Below, piece after piece: positions 1 through 7,839 of a stretch of 35,369 bases of DNA. Both the position numbers and the translations under genes were made by a program. Each line of letters opens with the position of its first letter. The first letter of the stretch is position 1. Under the pieces are notes generated by a model. The model ran no database searches, was not told where the DNA came from, and worked only from the letters and a program-made list of their open reading frames with translations. Source of the stretch: an uncultured Actinomycetes bacterium (GTDB lineage Bacteria; Actinomycetota; Geothermincolia; Geothermincolales; RBG-13-55-18); NCBI GenBank assembly GCA_937128055.1, contig CAKZMC010000095.1, positions 1 through 35,369 of the forward strand, given 5' to 3'.

Positions 1-4
1 ATAG

Positions 5-400
5 TTGGCGGAGAAGATCCTCATCGTGGACGACGACCGGGAGATGGTGGAGCTCATCGAGCTCTTCCTGGGCAACGCCGGCTACGATACCATCGTCGCC
101 TTCTCCGGGGAAGAGGCCCTGGAGAAGACCTTCCGCGAGAAACCCGACCTCATGCTCCTGGATATCATGATGCCCAAGATAGACGGCTGGGAAGTCTTGC
201 GGCGCATCAAGAACGACCCGGAGGTGCAGGACACGCCGGTCGCCTTCATCACCGCTCGCACGCAGAACATCGACAAGATGATCGGCCTCTCGGTCATGAA
301 GGCCGCGGGTTATATCACCAAGCCTTTCAGCAAGCAGGAGCTGCTCACGGAGGTGAAGCGCATCCTCGACGAGCGCCGCAGGAGCGCGAGTCCCTCCTGA
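5..400 (+). CDS. Single-domain response regulator (CheY-like receiver)
   Basis: This 131-residue protein is a stand-alone receiver domain with no output domain. It shows the acidic pocket D9-D11, the phospho-acceptor D53 in LLDIMMP, the switch threonine T83, and K106 in the TKPF motif. These are all the residues needed for phosphotransfer in the CheY/OmpR receiver family. The start is a TTG at the window edge; the protein begins normally (AEKILIVDDD), so it is probably complete, but the ribosome binding site lies at or before the edge and cannot be judged. A membrane histidine kinase lies about 700 bases downstream on the same strand, after two small membrane proteins, which suggests a partner kinase (inference). 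Without a DNA-binding domain it would act by protein contact or in a phosphorelay. It is not the main CheY of the cluster further right. Confidence 0.9.
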   Translation: MAEKILIVDDDREMVELIELFLGNAGYDTIVAFSGEEALEKTFREKPDLMLLDIMMPKIDGWEVLRRIKNDPEVQDTPVAFITARTQNIDKMIGLSVMKAAGYITKPFSKQELLTEVKRILDERRRSASPS

Positions 401-441
401 GGCGCGAGCCGGCTTACGAGGAAGCGAGAGAAGGGGGAACG

Positions 442-747
442 GTGACGTCCTACGCGTGGTGGAAGACCTTGTCCCTGTTCTTCTGGTTTTACAACGCTGT
501 GGCCACGGCCATGGTCCTGGCCTACTTCTACGGCATATGCCGCCTGGCGGAGCAAAGGTTCGGCGGGCGCACCTACGCCCCGCTGTTGATCCCCTTCTTC
601 GTCTTCATGGGCGCCGGCACGCTCATCTACGCGCTGGGAGAATCAGCCGTCGCCGTCTACCCGTGGTACGCGATATGGCCGGCGCTGGCCGGGCTCTCGC
701 TGCTGGTGGTGGTCTACCGTGTCTATCGCCTGATGCTGGGAAGATGA
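442..747 (+). CDS. Small membrane protein, three predicted TM helices, unknown function
   Basis: I do not recognise this 101-residue protein. It has three hydrophobic stretches, at about residues 8-31, 45-66 and 74-96, with few charged residues, so it should be an integral membrane protein. The start is GTG at 442, preceded by a purine-rich AGGGGG site at 432-438. Its stop codon overlaps the start of the next membrane gene as ATGA at 744-747, so the two are probably translationally coupled. It lies between a response regulator and a membrane histidine kinase, which suggests a role in signal input or in membrane assembly of that kinase. That role is inferred from context only. Confidence 0.75.
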   Translation: MTSYAWWKTLSLFFWFYNAVATAMVLAYFYGICRLAEQRFGGRTYAPLLIPFFVFMGAGTLIYALGESAVAVYPWYAIWPALAGLSLLVVVYRVYRLMLGR

Positions 748-1103
748 CTTACCTTTCGTCGACCCTGTTCGTCATCGGACCCCTCTCGGTGGGGATAATG
801 CTGATGCTGCTCATGGTGTTGAGCAAGCGCCTGGGGCATGCGCTGGAGATCCCCCCTTATCACCGCCTCTACCTGGTATCCGCCTTCTTTCTCCTCTTCC
901 CCCTCCCGGCCGCCTGGATACTGCTGCTCACCGGGACCTGGGGGCTTCCGGAAGCGGAGCCGCAAACGCTCCTGATCCTGAAGATATTCGTCACCCTTGT
1001 CCCCATGGCCATCGCCATCACCTTCGCGCTGGTGGCCACCGTTAAATACTGGTACTGGGTCTGGGGAGAGCTGCAGGAGCCCCGAGGGAAGGGCGGTGAT
1101 TGA
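744..1103 (+). CDS. Small membrane protein, three predicted TM helices, unknown function
   Basis: This is a 119-residue protein starting at ATG 744, inside the stop of the preceding gene (ATGA overlap), with GGGAAG just upstream. The frame is open for a longer stretch upstream, but that part is arginine- and histidine-rich and overlaps the previous gene, so it is not coding. Hydrophobic segments lie at about residues 4-27, 42-64 and 75-101, followed by a short charged tail. It overlaps the following histidine kinase by 8 bases. The two membrane proteins and the two kinase helices could together form one sensory membrane unit, but no family motif is seen and the function is unknown. Confidence 0.75.
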   Translation: MTYLSSTLFVIGPLSVGIMLMLLMVLSKRLGHALEIPPYHRLYLVSAFFLLFPLPAAWILLLTGTWGLPEAEPQTLLILKIFVTLVPMAIAITFALVATVKYWYWVWGELQEPRGKGGD

Positions 1104-3204
1104 CATAAAGGGCAGGACCAGCAGCCGGCTTTTCTTCGTGGCCCTCGCCGCTTCGGCCCTGTTCGTGCTCCTCACCCTGGCGGGTCGCGCCGCCGGATGG
1201 GGCGCCGCGACCACCGTTTTCGCCTCCCTTTCCCTCCTCTGCATCGCCTTGAGCGCCGCCGCGGCGGTCGCGGGGCTTCCCGGCGTGGCGAGGCTCTTCC
1301 CTACCTCTCAGGATCCCCGGGCATCCATCCTTCCCTCCCTGCCCTATCCCGTCCTGCTGGTAGACGGGGAAGGGCTCATCGTGGCCGCGAACGCCCCGGC
1401 GGAGGATCTCCCGCTCGCCATGGGCAGGCAGAGGACCGAGCTCGCGGGGATGGCGCTGGACGAGGCTTTCCTGCCGCCGTTCTTTGCGGGCTGGACGCTG
1501 CAGCTCGAAAAGGCCGCCGCGGAGGGTGGGTCCCTCGAGCGTCCCTTCGAGCAGTATCACCTGGAGGACCGCTCCGGCGTATGCCGCGTCTGGATCAGGC
1601 AGGCGGGAAAACCCAAGTCGGACGAAAAATTATTCGTGATAACCATACAGGACATCACGGCGGAGGCCGAGGAGAAGTCCTCCCTCATGGAAGCCGCGGA
1701 GCTCGAGGCCGGCCTCTTCGAGAGCGTCCCGGTGAAGATAGCCGTCCTGGACCGCAACTTCCGCCTGCTGCGCTGCAACCGCCCCATGCTGGAGTGGCTG
1801 GAAGACGCGTGCGGGCTGCGGGACACGTGCCTTCCCGGCCTGCCCGCCCTCGACTTCATGCCACAGGAATTCCGGGCAGACTGGAAGCACATCCTGCGCC
1901 GCGTGCTGGTGGAAGGCCGCTCCTTCGAGCAACCGCGCGTGCACCAGGTGGTGGAGGGCGTGGATTACTTCCACCGCGTGCGCCTGCACCCCCTGACCGA
2001 CGAGGCGGGCAACGTGCGAGAGGCCCTGCTGCTCTTCGAGGACGTCACGGAATACGTGCGCCTGGAGCGCCGCCTCGCGGAGGCCACCGACTACCTCAAC
2101 CTGCTCATAGAAAGCCTCAACGACGGCTTCTACGCCATGGACGCGGAGGGGAGGTTCACCTTCTGCAACCAGGCGTTCCTGGATATGCTGGGCATGAGCT
2201 TTCCCGACGAGCTCATGCGGAAGACGCCGCATGATATCGTCACGACCGAGGAAACCGGCAAGGTAGAGCGCATGCTGGAAAGGCGGCGGAGGGGAGAGAA
2301 GGTTTTCTTCGAGACCTTCCTCCGCAGGGTCGACGGAAGCTCCTTCCCCGTCCAGATAAGCTCCGCCCCGCTCTTCCGCGGCGGCAACTTCGTGGGCATC
2401 GTGGGGATAGCGCACGACCTCAGCGAGAGGAGGAGGCTGGAGGCGATGGTGGAACGCACCCACCAGGACCTGGAAAAAGCCTACGAGGAGCTCTCCGTCC
2501 TGGACAAGATGAAGTCGGATTTCATCGCCATAGCCTCCCACGAGTTGCGCACGCCCCTCTCCATCATCAAGGGATACGCGGACGCCTTCCAGTACGGCGA
2601 GCTGGGTGACCTGGCGCCGCTCCAGCTGGATAAGATCAAGATCATGAACGCCCGCGCGGACCAGATGACCAAGATAATCAACGACCTCCTGGACATCACG
2701 CGCATGGAAGAGGGGCGCCTGGTGGGCAAGAAATGGCCCGCGCCGGCGGACGAGCTGGTCATGAACGCCGTCTCGGAATACAAGAACCAGGCCGCGGAGA
2801 AGGGGCTGGAGCTGACCTACACCATCGCGGAAGAGCTGCCGCCGGTCAGCGTTGACGTGTGGCGCGTCCACCAGGTCCTGGAGAATCTCATCGGGAACGC
2901 TATCAAGTTCACGCCCTCCGGGGGCGCCATCGAGGTCTCGGCGCGCCGGTCCGCGGAGCCGGACATGGTCGAAATCGAGGTGAAAGACACCGGTCCGGGC
3001 ATACCCCCGCGCGAACAGGAGCGGCTTTTTACCATGTTTTACCAAGTAGAAACCGACTCCACCCGCTCCGCCGGCGGCCTGGGGCTCGGGCTGGTGATCT
3101 CCAAGGGCATCGTGGAAAGCCACGGCGGCCGCATCTGGGTGGAAAGCGAGCCGGGCAAGGGTTCCTCCTTCAAGTTCACCCTGCCCGTGCACAAGGAGGG
3201 GTGA
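1096..3204 (+). CDS. Membrane sensor histidine kinase with PAS domains
   Basis: This 702-residue kinase starts at GTG 1096, directly after the GAGGGAAGGG site, and overlaps the previous gene by 8 bases. An upstream open extension is rejected because it overlaps coding sequence and is compositionally poor. Two hydrophobic helices lie in the first ~75 residues. Three PAS-like repeats follow (each with a PVLLVD, IAVLDR or GFYAMD-type start), then a short coiled linker. The dimerisation domain carries the H-box ASHELRTPL with phospho-accepting H482. The ATPase domain shows the N-box (ENLIGNAIKF), G1 (DTGPGIPP) and G2 (GGLGLGLVIS). All catalytic boxes are present, so it should be active. It sits in a tight operon with two membrane proteins upstream and a CwlM-like gene 3 bases downstream. 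The response regulator at the left edge is the obvious partner. The signal is unknown. Confidence 0.93.
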   Translation: MIDIKGRTSSRLFFVALAASALFVLLTLAGRAAGWGAATTVFASLSLLCIALSAAAAVAGLPGVARLFPTSQDPRASILPSLPYPVLLVDGEGLIVAANAPAEDLPLAMGRQRTELAGMALDEAFLPPFFAGWTLQLEKAAAEGGSLERPFEQYHLEDRSGVCRVWIRQAGKPKSDEKLFVITIQDITAEAEEKSSLMEAAELEAGLFESVPVKIAVLDRNFRLLRCNRPMLEWLEDACGLRDTCLPGLPALDFMPQEFRADWKHILRRVLVEGRSFEQPRVHQVVEGVDYFHRVRLHPLTDEAGNVREALLLFEDVTEYVRLERRLAEATDYLNLLIESLNDGFYAMDAEGRFTFCNQAFLDMLGMSFPDELMRKTPHDIVTTEETGKVERMLERRRRGEKVFFETFLRRVDGSSFPVQISSAPLFRGGNFVGIVGIAHDLSERRRLEAMVERTHQDLEKAYEELSVLDKMKSDFIAIASHELRTPLSIIKGYADAFQYGELGDLAPLQLDKIKIMNARADQMTKIINDLLDITRMEEGRLVGKKWPAPADELVMNAVSEYKNQAAEKGLELTYTIAEELPPVSVDVWRVHQVLENLIGNAIKFTPSGGAIEVSARRSAEPDMVEIEVKDTGPGIPPREQERLFTMFYQVETDSTRSAGGLGLGLVISKGIVESHGGRIWVESEPGKGSSFKFTLPVHKEG

Positions 3205-3207
3205 TCC

Positions 3208-4212
3208 TTGCGGACCATCGTGCGCGGCGACCGCGGCCTTGCCGTGGCCGACATACAGAAAAGGCTCCACGAACTCGGGTTCTCGCCTCCCGGTTTCGAT
3301 GCGGAACTGCGGGATTCCTTTTTCGGGGAGAGCACGGAGCGCGCGGTGAAGGAGTTCCAGTCCAAGCGGGGGCTGCACGTCGACGGCAGCGTGGACGAGG
3401 TCACCTGGCACGAGCTGGTGGAGGCCTCCTTCCGCCTGGGAGACAGGTTCCTCTACCTGCGTGTCCCTCCCTTCCGCGGCGACGACGTGAGGGAGCTGCA
3501 AGGCTACCTGAACCGCCTGGGGTTCAACGCGGGGCGCGAGGACGGGATCTTCGGGGAGGACACCGACCGCGCCCTGCGTGCCTTCCAGCACAATACGGGC
3601 CTACCCGTGGACGGCATTGCCGGCTCCTCCACCCTATCCTGCCTGCTGCGGCTGCGCCATGCCATGAAGGAAATGAGCGTGGCCGAGGTGCACGAATCCC
3701 TGCGGGACCGCCTGGAACGGGGGCGGGAAGGCCGCAGCGTGGTCCTCGACGCGGCCGCCGGCCAGGCGGCGTGCGAGGATGTCATGCGCCGCGCATGCGG
3801 CGAACTGCGGTCGCAGGGCCTCGTTCCCATCATCACCGGCAGCGGATCTGGCGATATCAGCGAGAGCCAGCGAGCCCGCCTGGCCAACGACAAGGGGGCG
3901 GACGTCGTCCTCTCCCTCCAGCTGGGCGACCACGAGGAGGCCCGCTTCCACTACTTCGGCGGCAGGCATTATTCCTCGCCGCGGGGGATAAGGCTGGCGG
4001 GCCTGCTCCGCGACGAGGTGGAAAGGGCCACCGGGATAAGAACCGCCGACCCCGAGGGGAAGAGCTATCCCCTCCTGCGCGAAACGCGCATGCCCTGCGT
4101 CATCATGGAGTGGCCGCCGGGAGAGGAGATGCCGACCGGCCTGTCGGGCGCCATCGCCCGCGCGGTGCTCGCGTACTTCACTCCCCTGGAAGAGGAAACG
4201 CCCGGCGCCTGA
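3208..4212 (+). CDS. CwlM-like protein: two peptidoglycan-binding domains plus inactive amidase_3 domain
   Basis: This 334-residue protein starts at TTG 3208, with AAGGAGGGG ten bases upstream, 3 bases after the kinase stop. Residues ~1-70 and ~80-150 are two PG_binding_1 repeats, each ending in a DG.FG.DT.RA or DG..G..T pattern. Residues ~170-325 match the amidase_3 fold (N-acetylmuramoyl-L-alanine amidase). The metal-binding motifs are lost: the usual DPGHGG reads LDAAAGQ, and the second histidine motif (SIHAN) reads SLQLG. A glutamate survives in VIMEWPP. No signal peptide is seen, so the protein is probably cytoplasmic. This matches mycobacterial CwlM, a cytoplasmic pseudo-amidase that regulates the first steps of peptidoglycan synthesis and also maps near parAB (family knowledge, from memory). 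A regulatory role here is inferred. Its operon link to a histidine kinase is unusual. Confidence 0.85.
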   Translation: MRTIVRGDRGLAVADIQKRLHELGFSPPGFDAELRDSFFGESTERAVKEFQSKRGLHVDGSVDEVTWHELVEASFRLGDRFLYLRVPPFRGDDVRELQGYLNRLGFNAGREDGIFGEDTDRALRAFQHNTGLPVDGIAGSSTLSCLLRLRHAMKEMSVAEVHESLRDRLERGREGRSVVLDAAAGQAACEDVMRRACGELRSQGLVPIITGSGSGDISESQRARLANDKGADVVLSLQLGDHEEARFHYFGGRHYSSPRGIRLAGLLRDEVERATGIRTADPEGKSYPLLRETRMPCVIMEWPPGEEMPTGLSGAIARAVLAYFTPLEEETPGA

Positions 4213-4279
4213 CCGGCCGCGCGCGAGGGAGGCATCGGGCGCGTGGCGCGCTCGTCAGGGCGGGGCGTGCGCCGTTACC
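4213..4279 (+). other. Convergent junction between the cwlM-like gene and the asp23 gene
   Basis: These 67 bases separate two converging transcription units. The sequence is very GC-rich with imperfect inverted GC stretches, but there is no stem followed by a T-run on either strand. No intrinsic terminator can be supported. Confidence 0.5.
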
Positions 4280-4630
4280 TCATGACGGTGGAGGCTCGAT
4301 GTCCTCGATGACCACCTCCACCTCCTCCACCTGGATATCGGTGAGCCCCTCCACGTACTCCTTCACTCTCCGCCTCACCTCCCGGGCCAGGGAGGGGAGG
4401 TTGACCCCGTACTCCACCTTAAGGTACATGGTCAGCCGGCACGATGCGTCCTCGCGTTCCACCTTAACGCCCTTGTGCACGAACTCCCTCTTCACCCGGG
4501 AGGTGATGCTTTCCACCGTCTTGCGGTAGCAGGCCACCACCCCCTCGACCCCCGCCGCCGCCTGGGCCGCCAGGGTCGCTATGGCATCCCTGGAGACCTC
4601 TATGCCCTCGCTCCGGGATTCGCTCGTCAC
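4280..4630 (-). CDS. Asp23/Gls24 family envelope-stress-type protein
   Basis: This is a 116-residue protein read on the minus strand. The start is GTG at 4630, overlapping the cheD stop as GTGA. The frame is open further upstream, but that part overlaps cheD and is not coding. The N-terminal half (ISRDAI-type: EVSRDAIATLAAQAA, GVEGV) and the alternating pattern in LTMYLKVEYGVNLPSLAREV followed by VKEYVEGLTDIQVEEVEV are typical of Asp23/Gls24 (DUF322) proteins. These attach to membranes or envelope assembly through a partner, AmaP, in Firmicutes. No AmaP-like gene is seen here. It is the last gene of a chemotaxis operon, an unexpected place for this family. It has no catalytic motif, so its role in taxis or envelope stress cannot be told from sequence. 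Confidence 0.85.
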   Translation of the reverse strand: MTSESRSEGIEVSRDAIATLAAQAAAGVEGVVACYRKTVESITSRVKREFVHKGVKVEREDASCRLTMYLKVEYGVNLPSLAREVRRRVKEYVEGLTDIQVEEVEVVIEDIEPPPS

Positions 4631-5142
4631 AGTTCCCTCACCCCGTGCTTTATCGAGCTGATAATGACCTTCCCGTCGGAGATGCGGAAGCGCATGGTCC
4701 TCCCGTAAGCCCCACCCGTGTCCTCTCCCACCAGGGGGATCTTGAGTTCCCGCAGGGCGCGCTTGGCCGCCTTGATGTTCCTCTCGCCAATCTGCATGCC
4801 CAGTGCGGGACCGGGAACGTTCCTGGGATTGGTGGCCCCCGGTATGGTGAACATGCATGCCCCCCCTGCCATCTTGGCCTTTATGTCGCGGCGCCGCGAT
4901 CCAAGTCTTTCCATCTCTACGACCATGGCCTGGATGGCCGTGTCCGCGTAACGGCCGGCCCCCCCGGGCTTGCTGATAGCCTTGGAGTCGGGCAGCATGA
5001 TGTGGGCCATCCCCCCGATCTTCCTCTTCTCGTCATAGAGGGCCACCCCCACGCAGCTGCCCAGGCCGTAACTGGCCAGCACATGGGGATTGTGGGTGAC
5101 ATAGAACTCGGCTACCCCTACGTTTACGGTTTCCTCTTCCAC
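4627..5142 (-). CDS. cheD: CheD, chemoreceptor glutamine deamidase
   Basis: CheD deamidates receptor glutamines and binds CheC to control CheC phosphatase activity and adaptation. This 171-residue protein shows the catalytic cysteine C30 in SYGLGSCVGV and the histidine H47 in GGMAHIMLP, both diagnostic. The later GGA(C)MF and GERNI(K)A segments also match the family. The start is GTG 5142, overlapping the cheC stop by one base (TAGTG), and its own stop overlaps the Asp23 start (GTGA), so cheC, cheD and asp23 are translationally coupled. The pairing with cheC is the standard arrangement in Bacillus, Thermotoga and archaeal chemotaxis systems. Confidence 0.96.
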   Translation of the reverse strand: MEEETVNVGVAEFYVTHNPHVLASYGLGSCVGVALYDEKRKIGGMAHIMLPDSKAISKPGGAGRYADTAIQAMVVEMERLGSRRRDIKAKMAGGACMFTIPGATNPRNVPGPALGMQIGERNIKAAKRALRELKIPLVGEDTGGAYGRTMRFRISDGKVIISSIKHGVREL

Positions 5143-5753
5143 TAAGCGCTCACTCCAAGCCTTCCCAGTATGATATCCAGGGACCCCAGGTCGGGGAAAA
5201 GGATGAGGTGGCCCCGGATCTTGTGCTGCATGATGTCGAACTCCGTCTCGATGACCAGCACGTAGTCCTCGGACTGGCTTATCTCCACCAGGATGAAATC
5301 GATGATCGCCCCCGCCATGTCCATGGCGAAACCGGGCACGGAGGGCTTGAGCAGGATGCCGGTCATCTGGGAAAGGGCGTTCAGGTAAGACCCCGCCAGG
5401 ATGCTCCCCGTCTCCTGCAGGGCGGACTGGGCCACCGTGGAGAGGTCGCTCCCTTCCGCCCCGGTGACCATGAGCTGGGCGAGCTCCCGCGCGCTCCCCT
5501 CCTCCAGCAGGAGCAGCATGCTTCCCGACGCGTCTCCGCTGATATGCAGGTAAATCCCCACCACCGGCGTCTCCGCTCCCCCCACCAGTTCCGAGACTCT
5601 CACCAGGGGAACCAGCGAAGCCCTCGGCACGCTCAGCATCACCTTCTTGTCAACCATGGTGGAAAGGGCCACCGCGGCGTTGCCGGAGCCTATGTTGCCC
5701 ACCTCCCTCAGCGCGTCGAGCTGCAGCGGGGTAAGCCCTCTCCTCTCCGCCAT
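5142..5753 (-). CDS. cheC: CheC, CheY-P phosphatase / adaptation protein
   Basis: CheC removes phosphate from CheY-P and is regulated by binding CheD. The 203-residue protein starts at ATG 5753 with AAAGGAGGA just upstream. The first active-site helix has the E-x-x-N signature (E17, N20 in REVGNIGSGNA). The second copy of the pseudo-symmetric fold reads QETGSILAGS, so E114 is kept but the usual asparagine is serine 117. In CheC both sites are normally used, so this protein may have one weakened site. It lies 37 bases downstream of cheA and is coupled to cheD. CheZ is absent from the window, so CheC would be the main CheY-P phosphatase. Confidence 0.93.
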   Translation of the reverse strand: MAERRGLTPLQLDALREVGNIGSGNAAVALSTMVDKKVMLSVPRASLVPLVRVSELVGGAETPVVGIYLHISGDASGSMLLLLEEGSARELAQLMVTGAEGSDLSTVAQSALQETGSILAGSYLNALSQMTGILLKPSVPGFAMDMAGAIIDFILVEISQSEDYVLVIETEFDIMQHKIRGHLILFPDLGSLDIILGRLGVSA

Positions 5754-5790
5754 GATTCCTCCTTTCCGGGTACCCGTCTTCCTGCCTGTA

Positions 5791-7803
5791 TCAGGATATC
5801 AAAGTCGGGATGTCAAGGATAAGGGCGACCTCTCCCGTCCCCAGGATGGTGGCGCCGCCGAATCCCTTGATCCCCTTCAGGAACCTGTCCAGGCTGGTGA
5901 TCACGATCTCCTGCTGGCCCAGCAATTCGTCCACCGCTATGGCCACGCTGCGTGGCGCGACCTCCACGACCACCACGGGGAAGCTCCCCTTCCCGTTCGT
6001 CTCCGCCAGGCCCAGGCAACGCGAGAGGCGCACTAGGGGAAGGGTCTCGTCCCGGAGGAAGATGACCTCCTGGTTCGAGACGTACCTCACGTCATGCGAC
6101 GAGATCACCGCGGTCTCGGCCACCATGCCCAGCGGTATGGCGTAGATCTCGCCCTGCACTTTCACCAGCAAGGCCTGGATGATGGCCAGGGTCAGGGGGA
6201 GCTTCAGGGCGAAGGTGGTGCCCTCGCCCTTGGCCGTCTGCATGATGAGCATGCCTCCCAGGGACTCCACTTTGTTCTTCACCACGTCGAGCCCCACGCC
6301 CCTGCCCGATACCCCGCTGATCTCCCTGGCGGTGGAAAACCCAGGCGTGGCGAGGAGGCGCAGGGCATCCTCCTCGCTGAAGGACAGGCGCTCCTCCGCC
6401 GTAACCAGGCCGGCCTCCAGGGCCGCTTCGAAAATCTTCCCCAGGTCCACTCCCTGCCCGTCGTCGGATACTTCTATGGACACGTAATTGCGGTCCCGCC
6501 GGGCCGCGAGCCGTATGCTGCCGCGCCTCGGCTTGCCCCTCGCCTCCCGTTCCTCGGGCTCATCGATGCCGTGGTCCACCGCGTTACGCAGGAGGTGCAT
6601 GAGGGGGTCGCTGATCTCGTCCAGGATAGTGCGGTCGAGCTCTATGTCCCTTCCCTCCATGGCGAAATCGACCTCCTTGCCGCGGCTCTTGGCCAGGTCG
6701 CGCACCATGCGCGGGAAGCGGTTGAAGATATGCTCCACGGGGACCATGCGTGTCTTCATCACCTCGTCCTGCAGGTCCGCCGTGAGCCTTGCGGTTTGGG
6801 CAAGGGCTTCCTTGAGTTCCGGTATGTTGTAGGAGGAGGATATCTCCTGCAGGCGAGTGCGGTTGATGACCAGCTCGCCAATGAGGTTCATGAGGTTGTC
6901 CAGGCGCGAGATGTTCACCCTGACGCTCTGGGTGCGGACGGTCGGGGGTGCCGCGCCCATGGGCTCCGGGGCAATCTCCCTCTCCTCCGCTTCCCTCAAG
7001 GCGGCCGCTCTCGGGGCCTCCTCCCCTTCCAGCTCCTCTCCCTCCGCGGGGGACACCTCCACCTGGTAAACCTCGGCGATGGTCAGCAGGGCCCTGCGTA
7101 TGTCCTCCTCGCTCTCCGCCGTCTCCAGGCGGACCTCGAAGGAGCGCTCGAACTTCTCGTCCTCCAGGTCTTCCATGGACGGCTTGGACCCGACTATTCT
7201 CCCCAGGCGGGACAGCTTCTTGAAAATCATGAAAACGCGCACCGACTTGAGCACGCAGTCCTTGTCAAGGGTGATCCTCAGGCGCAGCCTGCCAGCCCCT
7301 GCCGCCCTCTCTTCCGCCGCCGCTGCCGCAGGCTCCACGGCCTTCTCCTCCGGCTTTTCCTCCGCTTTCCTCGGCTTCTTGCGCTTCGCCGCCTCGCGGT
7401 CGGTATAGGACGGCCTCGCGCCCCCGTATACCTCCCGCAAGGCATCTATCACTGGCTGGGTGTCTACCACCGCCCCGCTCTCCTCGGCTATGGCGGAAAC
7501 CATGGCCCCCAGCATGTCGAAACAGCCGAAGAGGAGGTCGACGATCTCCGTGCTTACCTCTATGTCCCCGCTGCGCAGGCCGTCGAGGACGTTCTCCATC
7601 TCGTGGGTCAACTCGGTGAGCTGGTCGAAACCCATGGTGGCCGACATGCCCTTCAGGGTATGGGCGGAACGGAAGATCTCGGTGAGGACATCGGGGTTTC
7701 CGGGGTCCTTCTCCAGGTCCACCATGGACTGGTTGAGCGCCTCCAGGTGCTCCTGGGCCTCGTTTATGAAGAGCTCCTTGTACTGCGATATGTCCATGTC
7801 CAT
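5791..7803 (-). CDS. cheA: CheA, chemotaxis histidine kinase
   Basis: CheA is the central kinase that phosphorylates CheY and CheB under control of receptors and CheW. All five domains are visible in 670 residues. P1 (HPt, ~1-105) carries H48 in AHTLKGMSATMG. A proline/alanine/lysine-rich linker follows, then the P2 CheY-binding domain (~172-252), P3 dimerisation helices (~292-355), P4 ATPase (~356-536) and P5 CheW-like domain (~540-670). P4 has N-box asparagine N407 in LLRNAVDHG, G1 DDGQGVD (447-453) and G2 GVSGRGVGLD (497-506). Length and domain order match Bacillus and Thermotoga CheA. The first ATG at 7803 is used here; a second at 7797 is also possible. It lies between cheB and cheC on the minus strand. 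Confidence 0.97.
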   Translation of the reverse strand: MDMDISQYKELFINEAQEHLEALNQSMVDLEKDPGNPDVLTEIFRSAHTLKGMSATMGFDQLTELTHEMENVLDGLRSGDIEVSTEIVDLLFGCFDMLGAMVSAIAEESGAVVDTQPVIDALREVYGGARPSYTDREAAKRKKPRKAEEKPEEKAVEPAAAAAEERAAGAGRLRLRITLDKDCVLKSVRVFMIFKKLSRLGRIVGSKPSMEDLEDEKFERSFEVRLETAESEEDIRRALLTIAEVYQVEVSPAEGEELEGEEAPRAAALREAEEREIAPEPMGAAPPTVRTQSVRVNISRLDNLMNLIGELVINRTRLQEISSSYNIPELKEALAQTARLTADLQDEVMKTRMVPVEHIFNRFPRMVRDLAKSRGKEVDFAMEGRDIELDRTILDEISDPLMHLLRNAVDHGIDEPEEREARGKPRRGSIRLAARRDRNYVSIEVSDDGQGVDLGKIFEAALEAGLVTAEERLSFSEEDALRLLATPGFSTAREISGVSGRGVGLDVVKNKVESLGGMLIMQTAKGEGTTFALKLPLTLAIIQALLVKVQGEIYAIPLGMVAETAVISSHDVRYVSNQEVIFLRDETLPLVRLSRCLGLAETNGKGSFPVVVVEVAPRSVAIAVDELLGQQEIVITSLDRFLKGIKGFGGATILGTGEVALILDIPTLIS

Positions 7804-7839
7804 GCCGCTGCATACCCCCGGACGGTCACGTCGGCAAGG

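Noticed and set aside
1630-3591. Long minus-strand open frame opposite the histidine kinase
   Set aside because: No ribosome site or family motif; the kinase on the other strand has every catalytic box.
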